In this document: positions 1-5,087 of the stretch, piece after piece
How positions within the stretch are numbered: position 1 is the first letter of the stretch
Layout: every line of letters begins with the position of its first letter
Assembly: GCA_002297185.1 (NCBI GenBank)
Contig: DBJV01000080.1
Location: 8,552-14,849, forward strand
DNA length: 6,298 nt
From: Christensenella sp. UBA767
Lineage (GTDB): Bacteria > Bacillota > Clostridia > Christensenellales > CAG-917
Direction: 5' to 3'
Notes under the pieces: model-generated
What the model was told of the DNA's origin: nothing
What the model saw: the letters and a program-made list of their open reading frames with translations, nothing else
Database searches by the model: none
Made by a program: the position numbers and the translations under genes

Positions 1-837
1 AACAGCATTAGAGACATCATAAAAAGCGTGGACTTCCGCTTTAACAAGGCTCTCGGGCAAAACTTTATTACCGACGGCAATTTGCTTGACGCTATCGTCG
101 CCGACAGCGGAATTTGCGAGGGCGACGTGGTTGTGGAGATCGGTACGGGCGCAGGTACGCTTACGAGAGCGATCGCAAAAGTTGCGAAGAAGGTATATTC
201 GTTCGAGGTGGATTCAAACCTCAGGGCGGTGCTTGCCTTGTCTCTTCAAGGGGTGGATAACGTGGAGGTTATATTCCGCGATATCCTCAAAATGAAGGAC
301 GACGAGGTGCGCGAAATCGTGCAATCGCCTTTCAAGGTGGTGGCGAATTTGCCGTACTATATAACTACGCCGCTTGCAATGCGTTTTATCGAAAGTACGC
401 TGGACGTTGAAAGCCTCACGATTATGGTGCAAAAGGAAGTTGCAGACAGATTCGTGGCGAAGGCGAATACGGCGGATTATTCCGCAATTACGCTTGCAAT
501 TCAAATGACAGGCGAGGCTAAAATCACGAGAAACGTGTCGAGAAATATGTTTTTCCCCTCTCCCAACGTCGATAGCGCAGTCGTGCGCATAGATATTGAC
601 CGCAATAAACTCGCAGGGGAAGATTTTGCGCTCGTGCATAAGCTCGTCAGGGCGGCGTTTGCGATGAGAAGAAAGACGCTTGCAAATAATCTTGCCGTTG
701 CGCTCGGAATATCCAAACAAGAGGCGACCGCTATCATTGAAGAGGCAGGATTTGCTCCGCTCGTAAGGGGCGAGGCATTGTCGCTCGAGGATTATATCAC
801 GCTCTCGCACGTGGTGGCAAAGGCGCAAATCGCATAA
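1..837 (+). CDS. rsmA: 16S rRNA (adenine1518-N6/adenine1519-N6)-dimethyltransferase RsmA/KsgA, 5' partial
   Basis: RsmA uses S-adenosylmethionine to dimethylate two adjacent adenines in the 3'-terminal helix 45 of 16S rRNA during late 30S assembly, in the cytoplasm. Visible motifs: an N-terminal FNKALGQNFITD segment; the SAM-binding loop EIGTGAG at bases 136-156; the acidic ribose contact in FEVD (glutamate codon 205-207); the adenine-contact aspartate of RDIL (280-282); the catalytic NLPYY at 346-360; then FFPSPNVDSAVV and the C-terminal FAMRRKTLANNL. Nothing key is missing. A GTG at 28 could be read as a start, but the frame is open from base 1 and the upstream codons give IRDIIKSVDFRFNK, which matches the usual RsmA N-terminus. 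The true start is therefore a few codons off the left edge. The 278 residues seen are already near family length. A permease gene follows after 64 nt with no obvious terminator between, so read-through is likely. Confidence 0.95.
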   Translation, partial: NSIRDIIKSVDFRFNKALGQNFITDGNLLDAIVADSGICEGDVVVEIGTGAGTLTRAIAKVAKKVYSFEVDSNLRAVLALSLQGVDNVEVIFRDILKMKDDEVREIVQSPFKVVANLPYYITTPLAMRFIESTLDVESLTIMVQKEVADRFVAKANTADYSAITLAIQMTGEAKITRNVSRNMFFPSPNVDSAVVRIDIDRNKLAGEDFALVHKLVRAAFAMRRKTLANNLAVALGISKQEATAIIEEAGFAPLVRGEALSLEDYITLSHVVAKAQIA

Positions 838-901
838 GTATTAACCGAATATTTGCCAAAGAGAATATATATAACAGTATAGGCTATCGCTAAAGGGCAG
901 T

Positions 902-1843
902 ATGAATCAAAAAAAGTCATCTCACAACTTAATCGGAATTTTCTTCGTGTCCATGTGCGCGCTCATTTGGGGCTTTGCGTTTCTGGCGCAGAGGAGTGCG
1001 TCATCGGACGTGCCTGTGTTTACGTTCAACGGGTTCCGCTTTGCGCTTGCGGTGGTGACTATCGGCGTAATGATTCTCGTCAATATGCTAATCGATAAAA
1101 AGAGAGGAACGACGAGAAAGGGCTGGAATAAATCCACTCTTATCGGCGGAACGCTTTGCGGAATTTGCCTCTTTATCGCAAACAACCTTCAACAATACGG
1201 CGTTGCGCATACCTCGCTCGGGAAAGCAGGGTTTATCACCGCTCTTTATATAGTTATCGTGCCGCTGCTCAGCGTGCTTGTAAGAAAGCGCATTTCGGCA
1301 CATTCGTGGATTGCGGTTGCGCTCGGTATGGTCGGATTTACCCTTATGTGTATGGGGAACGGCACGTCGTTCGTGTTCAACGAGGCAGATTTTATGCTGC
1401 TGCTTTGCGCAATCGGGTTCTCAATGCAAATAATTTTCATTGACTTGTACGTGGGGGATACCGATCCGTTTAAGCTGACGTTCGTGCAATTTTTGGTGGC
1501 GGCGGTGCTGAGTTTGCCGGCTATGGCAATAGAAGGTTTTCCGCCTATCGAGGCAATAGGAAATAATATTTGGTCTATACTCTACGTGGGTATTTTCTCG
1601 GCAGGAATAGGCTTTACTTTCCAGACGATTGGGCAGAAATACGCCACGCCCGAACTTGCCACGCTGATAATGTCGATGGAGTCCGTCATCTCGCTGATTG
1701 CAGGCGTTGCGATACTTCACGAGCCGTGCAGCACTACGGAATTTGTAGGCTGTATGGTGGTTATGCTTGCGGTGTTCGTCGCGCAACTTTACGTGCCGCA
1801 TACTATGCTTAAACCGAATTATAGCAAGTATTTCGTGGAATAA
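902..1843 (+). CDS. EamA-family (DMT superfamily) permease
   Basis: A 313-residue integral membrane protein of the drug/metabolite transporter superfamily. It shows about ten hydrophobic segments, arranged as two EamA-type halves of five (roughly residues 8-150 and 155-300). The first helix carries ALIWGFAFLAQRSA, a hallmark of the family's N-terminal half, and the second half has the usual small-residue-rich helices with a TPELATLIMSMESVIS segment. Family members export or import small metabolites such as amino acids, nucleotides or drugs; the substrate cannot be told from sequence. The ATG at 902 follows a modest AAAGGG (892-897) with 4 nt spacing and starts just before the first membrane helix, as expected. 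Length is normal. It probably shares transcripts with rsmA (64-nt gap, no terminator, no convincing promoter). It ends at a terminator that overlaps the end of the convergent regulator gene. Confidence 0.9.
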   Translation: MNQKKSSHNLIGIFFVSMCALIWGFAFLAQRSASSDVPVFTFNGFRFALAVVTIGVMILVNMLIDKKRGTTRKGWNKSTLIGGTLCGICLFIANNLQQYGVAHTSLGKAGFITALYIVIVPLLSVLVRKRISAHSWIAVALGMVGFTLMCMGNGTSFVFNEADFMLLLCAIGFSMQIIFIDLYVGDTDPFKLTFVQFLVAAVLSLPAMAIEGFPPIEAIGNNIWSILYVGIFSAGIGFTFQTIGQKYATPELATLIMSMESVISLIAGVAILHEPCSTTEFVGCMVVMLAVFVAQLYVPHTMLKPNYSKYFVE

Positions 1844-1867
1844 AAAAAGAATGCACTTATTCGTGCA
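1841..1867 (-). terminator. Rho-independent terminator for the xre-type gene
   Basis: On the - strand, TGCAC (1867-1863), a 6-nt loop and GTGCA (1856-1852) are followed by TTC and seven Ts (1848-1842). The stem is only 5 bp, so strength is modest, but the long T tract lies on the correct side for the leftward regulator gene. The T tract overlaps the stop codon of the convergent permease. Confidence 0.55.
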
Positions 1868-1885
1868 AACTTTTATAATGCTATT

Positions 1886-1908
1886 GCACCTTGTTTGAGG
1901 TGCTTTTT
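1886..1908 (+). terminator. Rho-independent terminator for the permease (and possibly rsmA)
   Basis: A 6-bp perfect stem GCACCT (1886-1891) / AGGTGC (1898-1903) with a 6-nt loop is followed directly by TTTTT (1904-1908), then ATTTT. It lies 43 nt after the permease stop. The T tract reaches the stop codon of the convergent regulator (1907-1909), so the two convergent transcripts have interlocked ends. Confidence 0.8.
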
Positions 1909-2116
1909 ATTTTTCAAGACCGAGAATATAATCGGCGGAAACGTCGATTATTTTGCAGAGCTTTGCCAAAGTGTCAAGCGCAGGGAATATGTCCTTGCAC
2001 ATATATTTTGAAACCGTTTGAGGAGAAACGCCTATAAGACGAGCGATTTCTTTTTGCTCTATGCCACATTGTTTTATCGATGTGCGCAAGCGTTGTTGTA
2101 TATCTTTTAATTCCAT
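1907..2116 (-). CDS. Small Xre/HTH_3-family transcriptional regulator
   Basis: A 69-residue protein that is almost entirely one lambda-repressor-like helix-turn-helix domain. The first HTH helix is around residues 20-28 (EQKEIARLIG) and the recognition helix around 31-39 (SPQTVSKYM). It closes with VSADYILGL, the typical end of helix five in this family. No sensor, protease or oligomerisation domain follows, so any signal must reach it through a partner, its level, or dimer stability. The start is well supported: AGGTGA (2126-2121) lies 4 nt before the ATG. It is divergent from a three-lipoprotein operon, and the 109 bp between them carry three copies of a candidate operator. Inferred role: local repressor of that operon and probably of itself. 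An activator role is less likely because one operator lies inside the promoter spacer. Family confidence is high; target assignment rests on the DNA layout. Confidence 0.9.
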   Translation of the reverse strand: MELKDIQQRLRTSIKQCGIEQKEIARLIGVSPQTVSKYMCKDIFPALDTLAKLCKIIDVSADYILGLEK

Positions 2117-2120
2117 TTTG

Positions 2121-2134
2121 TCACCTATTATGCG
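2121..2134 (-). promoter_or_regulatory. Inverted core copy of the candidate operator, overlapping the xre ribosome site
   Basis: Read on the - strand this is CGCATAATAGGTGA. It matches each of the two upstream repeat cores (2155-2168 and 2185-2198) at 12 of 14 bases, but lacks their AATC/GATT outer arms. Its last six bases are the Shine-Dalgarno sequence of the regulator gene. It may be a weaker third binding site for self-control, or partly a coincidence driven by the AGGTGA ribosome site. Confidence 0.45.
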
Positions 2135-2151
2135 TTAAATATCCAGTAAAT

Positions 2152-2170
2152 AATCGCATATTGGGTGATT
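2152..2170 (+). promoter_or_regulatory. Candidate operator 1 for the Xre regulator
   Basis: AATCGCATATTGGGTGATT, matching operator 2 at 17 of 19 positions and placed exactly 30 bp (about three helical turns) upstream of it. The ends AATC/GATT form a dyad, as expected for a dimeric HTH_3 repressor. On the opposite strand it covers a weak possible -10 (TATGCG, 2160-2155) whose -35 TTGTCA (2183-2178) overlaps the lipoprotein promoter's -35, so it may control the regulator's own promoter. Confidence 0.65.
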
Positions 2171-2176
2171 TATATC

Positions 2177-2205
2177 TTGACAATCGTATATTAGGTGATT
2201 AGAAT
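2177..2205 (+). promoter_or_regulatory. Sigma-A-type promoter of the lipoprotein operon
   Basis: TTGACA (2177-2182), a 17-nt spacer and TAGAAT (2200-2205): a perfect -35 with ideal spacing and a -10 one base from consensus. It lies 20 nt upstream of the first lipoprotein ATG, with AGGAGG in between. This would be a strong promoter if unrepressed. Confidence 0.85.
2182..2200 (+). promoter_or_regulatory. Candidate operator 2, inside the promoter spacer
   Basis: AATCGTATATTAGGTGATT. The 19 bp run from the last base of the -35 to the first base of the -10, so a bound protein would directly block RNA polymerase. The dyad is AATC-nnn-TA-t-TA-nnn-GATT, better matched in its centre than operator 1. 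Confidence 0.7.
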
Positions 2206-2225
2206 TAAATTAGGAGGAACAACAA

Positions 2226-2957
2226 ATGAAGAAAAAATTGATAGTTTTGTTATTGGTTTTTGCGGTTTCCGTTTTGGTTTTGACCGCATGCAATCCAAAT
2301 TCGAACACCAATCCGAGCAGATATTCCGACAATTACACCGTAACGGTATATGACGAAGGCGCACCGACAAAGTATAATTTTGCAAGTATGTATGACGCTT
2401 ATACGAAGGTGTATTCAAAGCCCGGCTACTATATGGAAGGCATATACGATGCGCCCACGGGTGGGAAAAAGTATTTCGACGAGTTGGGAAAATCACTCCT
2501 TCCGTGGAATTGGGATACGAACCCGAAAGAGTTTTATACAAGGTATAAAGAAATAAACGGACTCACGCATACAAGCGACGTTTTGAGCGAAGATGCCACG
2601 GTTGCAACTTGGTACACGAGATACGATTACGATTTGCCAAAAAATATCGTTTCGGCGGCGAAAGGAAATTTGAATAGATACGTTGAAATTACTATTTCGT
2701 ATAAGGCAAAAGACGACGTTTCGCAAAGTTGTTATGTGTATTTTGTCGATTCAAAGGACAATTCTGCGGCGCAATCCGTTTGGTATCACAACGAATTGAC
2801 GACGAGTTATAAACAATATACTGCGACGTTGAAAGTGCCTGCTCGATTTATGAAGGACGGCACTCTATATGTTGTTTTCAATAGAACGAACAACTTTAAA
2901 TACGGGTATTTCAAAGATTTTGTCATAAACATTGCTTTTACGGATGAGGTGGAATGA
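2226..2957 (+). CDS. Lipoprotein with one Listeria/Bacteroides (InlB B-type) repeat, paralogue 1
   Basis: A 243-residue secreted lipoprotein, with an N-terminal KKK charge, a hydrophobic core and the lipobox LTAC with Cys22 as the lipidated residue; anchoring on the outer face of the membrane is expected. A short Asn/Ser/Pro-rich linker follows. Residues about 37-108 fit the Listeria/Bacteroides repeat (a small beta-grasp unit found in internalin B and many surface proteins): GYYMEGIYDAPTGGKKYFD, then the closing FYTRYK. Residues about 125-243 form a second, probably beta-rich domain that I do not recognise, with VDSK at 174-177, RFMKDG at 207-212 and DFVINIAF at 231-238. AGGAGG (2212-2217) lies 8 nt before the ATG, a strong site. 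It is the first gene of a three-gene operon and overlaps the next by 4 nt. A surface role (adhesion, glycan or envelope binding) is only an inference from the repeat family. Confidence 0.85.
   Translation: MKKKLIVLLLVFAVSVLVLTACNPNSNTNPSRYSDNYTVTVYDEGAPTKYNFASMYDAYTKVYSKPGYYMEGIYDAPTGGKKYFDELGKSLLPWNWDTNPKEFYTRYKEINGLTHTSDVLSEDATVATWYTRYDYDLPKNIVSAAKGNLNRYVEITISYKAKDDVSQSCYVYFVDSKDNSAAQSVWYHNELTTSYKQYTATLKVPARFMKDGTLYVVFNRTNNFKYGYFKDFVINIAFTDEVE
2946..2952 (+). promoter_or_regulatory. Ribosome site that bears on the start of the second lipoprotein
   Basis: GAGGTGG lies inside the end of the first lipoprotein gene. Two ATG codons sit side by side at 2954 and 2957. Counted from GAGG (2946-2949), the spacing is 4 nt to the first and 7 nt to the second, so the second may be the more used start. 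The proteins would differ by one methionine. Confidence 0.5.
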
Positions 2958-3700
2958 TGAAGAAAAAGATATCGTTTGTTTTGGTCGTCGTTTTTCTGAT
3001 TGCGTGCGTTGCGATGCTCTCGGGTTGCAATGCTTTGATAAAAGGAAAACAAACGCCGCATACCGAACTTGACCATAGGGCGGAGAGTACTAAGAGGATT
3101 ACTATCGTCAACGGCGGCGATACTCTTGAAAAAACCGTGGAATACGGAACAGTCCCGACGATAAAACCATATACAAAAAGCGGATACTATTTCGAGGGCG
3201 TGTTTGACAGCGAGGTTGGCGGAACAAAGTATTTCGATACCGACGGTAATGCCGTAATGGTTTGGAAAGCAGGTAATCCCAATACGCTATATACGAGATT
3301 TATTCCTATAAGCGAATTGCATTATAACAGCGTTGTACAATCCTACGACAGTACAATTGAAAGATATATTAAGTATGCGCTGCCGATAAGATTTCTCAAT
3401 GCGCTGGAAGGCAATAAAGATAAAAACGTGATTATCAAAGTTAGATTTTCGACGGTTGCCGCTAATGCGTTGTATGAAATGAAAATTGTCGATTCAAAAG
3501 AATCTTCCGCAGAAGTTTATGCAAAAGAAACGACGGAATATCTGAAAAAAGACGTATTGGTCGAAAAGGAGTTCGTTGTGTCGTCAAGATGTATGCGAGA
3601 CGGATATTTTCATTGTAATATCGTTTGTATGAACGTTACCAACGTAAAAAACGGTGGCGCACTTGCCGATTTTTCGGTGAGTATAGATTTTGAGGTGTGA
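2954..3700 (+). CDS. Lipoprotein with one Listeria/Bacteroides (InlB B-type) repeat, paralogue 2
   Basis: A 248-residue lipoprotein with the lipobox LSGC (Cys25). The repeat is better preserved than in the gene before it: residues about 49-119 read ITIVNGGDTLEKTVEYG, then GYYFEGVFDSEVGGTKYFD, W104 and LYTRF. From GYY to this tryptophan it shares 14 of 28 residues with paralogue 1, without gaps. The C-terminal domain also aligns: VDSK 179-182, RCMRDG 212-217 and DFSVSIDF 239-246, with the first two motifs at the same 33-residue separation as in paralogue 1. The pair is therefore an old tandem duplication, kept but diverged. The start overlaps the previous stop (ATGA, 2954-2957), implying translational coupling; 2957 is an alternative start. 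The C-terminal domain is unrecognised. The products may act together at the cell surface, but no function can be assigned. Confidence 0.85.
   Translation: MMKKKISFVLVVVFLIACVAMLSGCNALIKGKQTPHTELDHRAESTKRITIVNGGDTLEKTVEYGTVPTIKPYTKSGYYFEGVFDSEVGGTKYFDTDGNAVMVWKAGNPNTLYTRFIPISELHYNSVVQSYDSTIERYIKYALPIRFLNALEGNKDKNVIIKVRFSTVAANALYEMKIVDSKESSAEVYAKETTEYLKKDVLVEKEFVVSSRCMRDGYFHCNIVCMNVTNVKNGGALADFSVSIDFEV
3692..3695 (+). promoter_or_regulatory. Ribosome site fixing the start of the third lipoprotein
   Basis: GAGG lies at the very end of the second lipoprotein gene, 6 nt before ATG 3702. It supports 3702 rather than an in-frame TTG at 3690, which would lie upstream of the site. Confidence 0.7.
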
Positions 3701-3701
3701 T

Positions 3702-4163
3702 ATGCGCAAGAAAGTTTTTATTATATTATTGGTGCTTATACTTGCGGCGTTCTCATTGACTGCTTGCAGCAGCGGTAAAAGATATACCGACGACAATACG
3801 CTTGTCGGCGTATATGTGGCAACGTTCGATAGAAAAGAAAACGGGGATAATCAGTTATATACTTACGAGGTTTACGTGCAACTCAATTGCGACGGTTCGT
3901 ACAATTTTGTCCAGAAATGTAAAAACCCCGAAATGACAAAATACAATATGGAATTTGACGGGATTTGGACTCTTGACAACAACTACTATAATGGCAAAGA
4001 GCGAGACACAGAGCAATCGATTTTGCTTGCAACCGATAGATATAAATACAACGCCGACGGCATAAGATTGATAATCAAAGACGACTTGAAAATCTATTAT
4101 AAATACATTTATACATACGACGGCTCGGATAGCGGCAAATACGAAATGAGCAAAGTCGGATAG
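3702..4163 (+). CDS. Small lipoprotein of unknown function, third gene of the operon
   Basis: A 153-residue lipoprotein: MRKK, a hydrophobic core and the lipobox LTAC with Cys22, then SSGKRYTDD. The mature part of about 130 residues is rich in Tyr, Asp and Asn, with alternating hydrophobic strands. It contains LVGVYVATF, a central NCDGSYNFVQ turn, a later MEFDGIWTLDN turn and IRLIIKDDLKIYYKYIY. The repeated G-x-Y/W-strand pattern resembles small lipocalin-like or META/NlpE-like beta-barrel lipoproteins, but this is fold-level impression only. It lacks the Listeria/Bacteroides repeat and is not a paralogue of the two genes before it. ATG 3702 is one base after the upstream TGA and has GAGG at good spacing, so it is translated as part of the operon. 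A strong terminator follows 37 nt after its stop. Confidence 0.8.
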   Translation: MRKKVFIILLVLILAAFSLTACSSGKRYTDDNTLVGVYVATFDRKENGDNQLYTYEVYVQLNCDGSYNFVQKCKNPEMTKYNMEFDGIWTLDNNYYNGKERDTEQSILLATDRYKYNADGIRLIIKDDLKIYYKYIYTYDGSDSGKYEMSKVG

Positions 4164-4200
4164 AGAAATCCACAAATCTAAATCTGGCGATAAATAACGG

Positions 4201-4226
4201 AAACGCACGTTTATACGTGCGTTTTT
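4201..4226 (+). terminator. Strong rho-independent terminator of the lipoprotein operon
   Basis: A perfect 10-bp stem AAACGCACGT (4201-4210) / ACGTGCGTTT (4215-4224) with a TTAT loop, and T tract 4222-4226. On the - strand the same stem ends in GTTT and is followed by CCGTTATTT, so it may also weakly stop transcripts of the convergent trmO gene, whose stop is at 4257. Confidence 0.9.
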
Positions 4227-4256
4227 CATATATAAAAGCGTTATTTTGTGAAAATG

Positions 4257-4916
4257 TTATTCGATTGCGATGATATAGGCGGTGGCGTCTTTGACGATAA
4301 ATTTGACGTTGTAACCTTCAAAAAGCATGCCGTATTCGCGCTCGTCGTTTTGGTAGGAAGGGCGTGGATCTTCGGCGATGCAAGCGGTTATCGTGGCTTG
4401 GGTTTCGGCGGATAACGAGGACGCGTCGCATTGCCAAACTACGTTCAGTTTGTCGTAAAAGTGTTTGTCAGCATAAGAGCAAACGGCGTCTTTTACGCAG
4501 TCGGTGGGGACGTAAGGTTTTACGTCGTAAATAGGGGTATCGTCTATGAGGTCTGCGCCTTCGATTACGAGATAATCGCCGTATTCGTCGCTATGTTCTA
4601 TGCCAACAAGGCGCACGCAGCTAAGACCTATGCTGTTGGGACGGAAGGGGGAGCGTGAGGCGAATACGCCTACTTTTTCGTTGCCGCCGAGGCGAGGTGG
4701 GCGAACGGTGGGGCAAAACTCGTCCCTATGCGCAAGGGAGAAATCGAACAGTAGCCAAATATGCGAAAACTCGTCCAAGCCTCTCAATGCGTCGGGGTGG
4801 CGGTATTCTTTTTCAAACACCACTTTGGCGAGAGAGGGAACTCGTCCGCTTTGGCGAGGGACGCCGAATTTTTCCTTGAAAGGGGTTTTGACGTGTGCTA
4901 TCGGTTTGATTTCCAT
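4257..4916 (-). CDS. trmO: tRNA (adenine37-N6)-methyltransferase TrmO (TsaA/YaeB, UPF0066)
   Basis: TrmO is a SAM-dependent enzyme of unusual beta-barrel fold that methylates N6 of t6A37 to m6t6A in tRNAs such as the ACY-decoding tRNA-Thr, tuning decoding. Family signatures are clear. The N-terminus has IAHVKTPFKEKFGVPRQSG followed by VPSLAKVVFE. Then come RGLDEFSHIWLLFDF, the RPPRLGGNEKVGVFASRS block with FRPNSIGLS, and DDTPIYDVKPYVP. The smaller C-terminal region carries EDPRPSYQNDEREYGM. The product is 219 residues if started at 4916. An ATG at 4955 would add 13 residues not typical of the family; the 4916 start has GAGG (4925-4922) 5 nt upstream and the expected MEIKPIAHV beginning, so it is preferred. 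It converges on the lipoprotein operon and diverges from the DUF2804 gene. A perfect TATAAT lies 16 nt upstream of its start. Confidence 0.93.
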   Translation of the reverse strand: MEIKPIAHVKTPFKEKFGVPRQSGRVPSLAKVVFEKEYRHPDALRGLDEFSHIWLLFDFSLAHRDEFCPTVRPPRLGGNEKVGVFASRSPFRPNSIGLSCVRLVGIEHSDEYGDYLVIEGADLIDDTPIYDVKPYVPTDCVKDAVCSYADKHFYDKLNVVWQCDASSLSAETQATITACIAEDPRPSYQNDEREYGMLFEGYNVKFIVKDATAYIIAIE

Positions 4917-4921
4917 ATATG

Positions 4922-4925
4922 CCTC
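4922..4925 (-). promoter_or_regulatory. Ribosome site that decides the trmO start
   Basis: GAGG on the - strand, within AGCGAGGC, 5 nt before ATG 4916. It lies inside the reading frame of the longer candidate (ATG 4955), which argues against that longer start. Confidence 0.7.
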
Positions 4926-4931
4926 GCTTTT

Positions 4932-4960
4932 ATTATAGATAAAAATCGTTATCAAATCCA
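4932..4960 (-). promoter_or_regulatory. Possible trmO promoter
   Basis: A perfect -10 TATAAT (4937-4932 on the - strand). Seventeen nt upstream is TGGATT (4960-4955), which matches only three of six -35 positions. The -10 is convincing, the -35 weak. If it is used, transcription begins at about the GAGG region, leaving a very short leader. Confidence 0.4.
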
Positions 4961-5027
4961 GCGTTTTGCCAAAAATGGCGCATTTCCGTTATATCCGCGA
5001 AAAATGGGTATTGCGCGCCGGGCGGTT

Positions 5028-5057
5028 TTGAATTATACTTAACATATAATCTATTAT
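5028..5057 (+). promoter_or_regulatory. Possible promoter of the DUF2804 gene
   Basis: TTGAAT (5028-5033), an 18-nt spacer and TATTAT (5052-5057). Two exact TATAAT hexamers (5045-5050 and 5065-5070) lie nearby but have no -35 at normal spacing; TTAACA at 5039 would need a 20-nt spacer to the second. Choice among them is uncertain. Confidence 0.4.
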
Positions 5058-5070
5058 ACAAAAGTATAAT
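5032..5070. repeat. Tandem ATTATAC/GTATAAT dyads, candidate operator
   Basis: Dyad 2 is perfect: ATTATAC (5053-5059), AAAA, GTATAAT (5064-5070). Dyad 1 is ATTATAC (5032-5038), 5 nt, ATATAAT (5044-5050), with one arm mismatch. The left arms are 21 bp apart, two helical turns, so both dyads face the same side of the helix. They overlap the likely promoter. AT-richness makes chance matches easier, but the perfect arms and phasing favour a protein-binding site. Confidence 0.45.
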
Positions 5071-5087
5071 ATCGATATGGAGGGATT

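Noticed and set aside
28..30. GTG at 28 as the start of rsmA
   Set aside because: The frame is open to base 1 and the upstream codons (IRDIIKS) continue normal RsmA N-terminal homology, so the gene is truncated by the window edge.
214..828. 204-residue - strand reading frame opposite rsmA
   Set aside because: Its composition mirrors the antisense of rsmA codons and matches no family; the + strand carries all the RsmA motifs.
853..883. Promoter between rsmA and the permease (TTGCCA with TATAGG)
   Set aside because: The spacing is 19 nt and both hexamers are imperfect; read-through from rsmA is simpler.
2152..2200. The two 19-bp repeats as the start of a CRISPR-like array
   Set aside because: There are only two direct copies with an 11-bp gap, placed exactly over promoter elements; operator sites explain them better.
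3690..3692. TTG at 3690 as the start of the third lipoprotein
   Set aside because: ATG 3702 has GAGG at good spacing and begins a normal lipoprotein signal (MRKK); the TTG would lie before that site.
4917..4955. N-terminal extension of TrmO from ATG 4955
   Set aside because: The 13 extra residues are not typical of the family, and the ribosome site plus a TATAAT fall inside the extension.
4972..5014. Two AAAAATGG-starting segments in the trmO upstream region
   Set aside because: The match is short and decays quickly; likely chance in AT-rich DNA.
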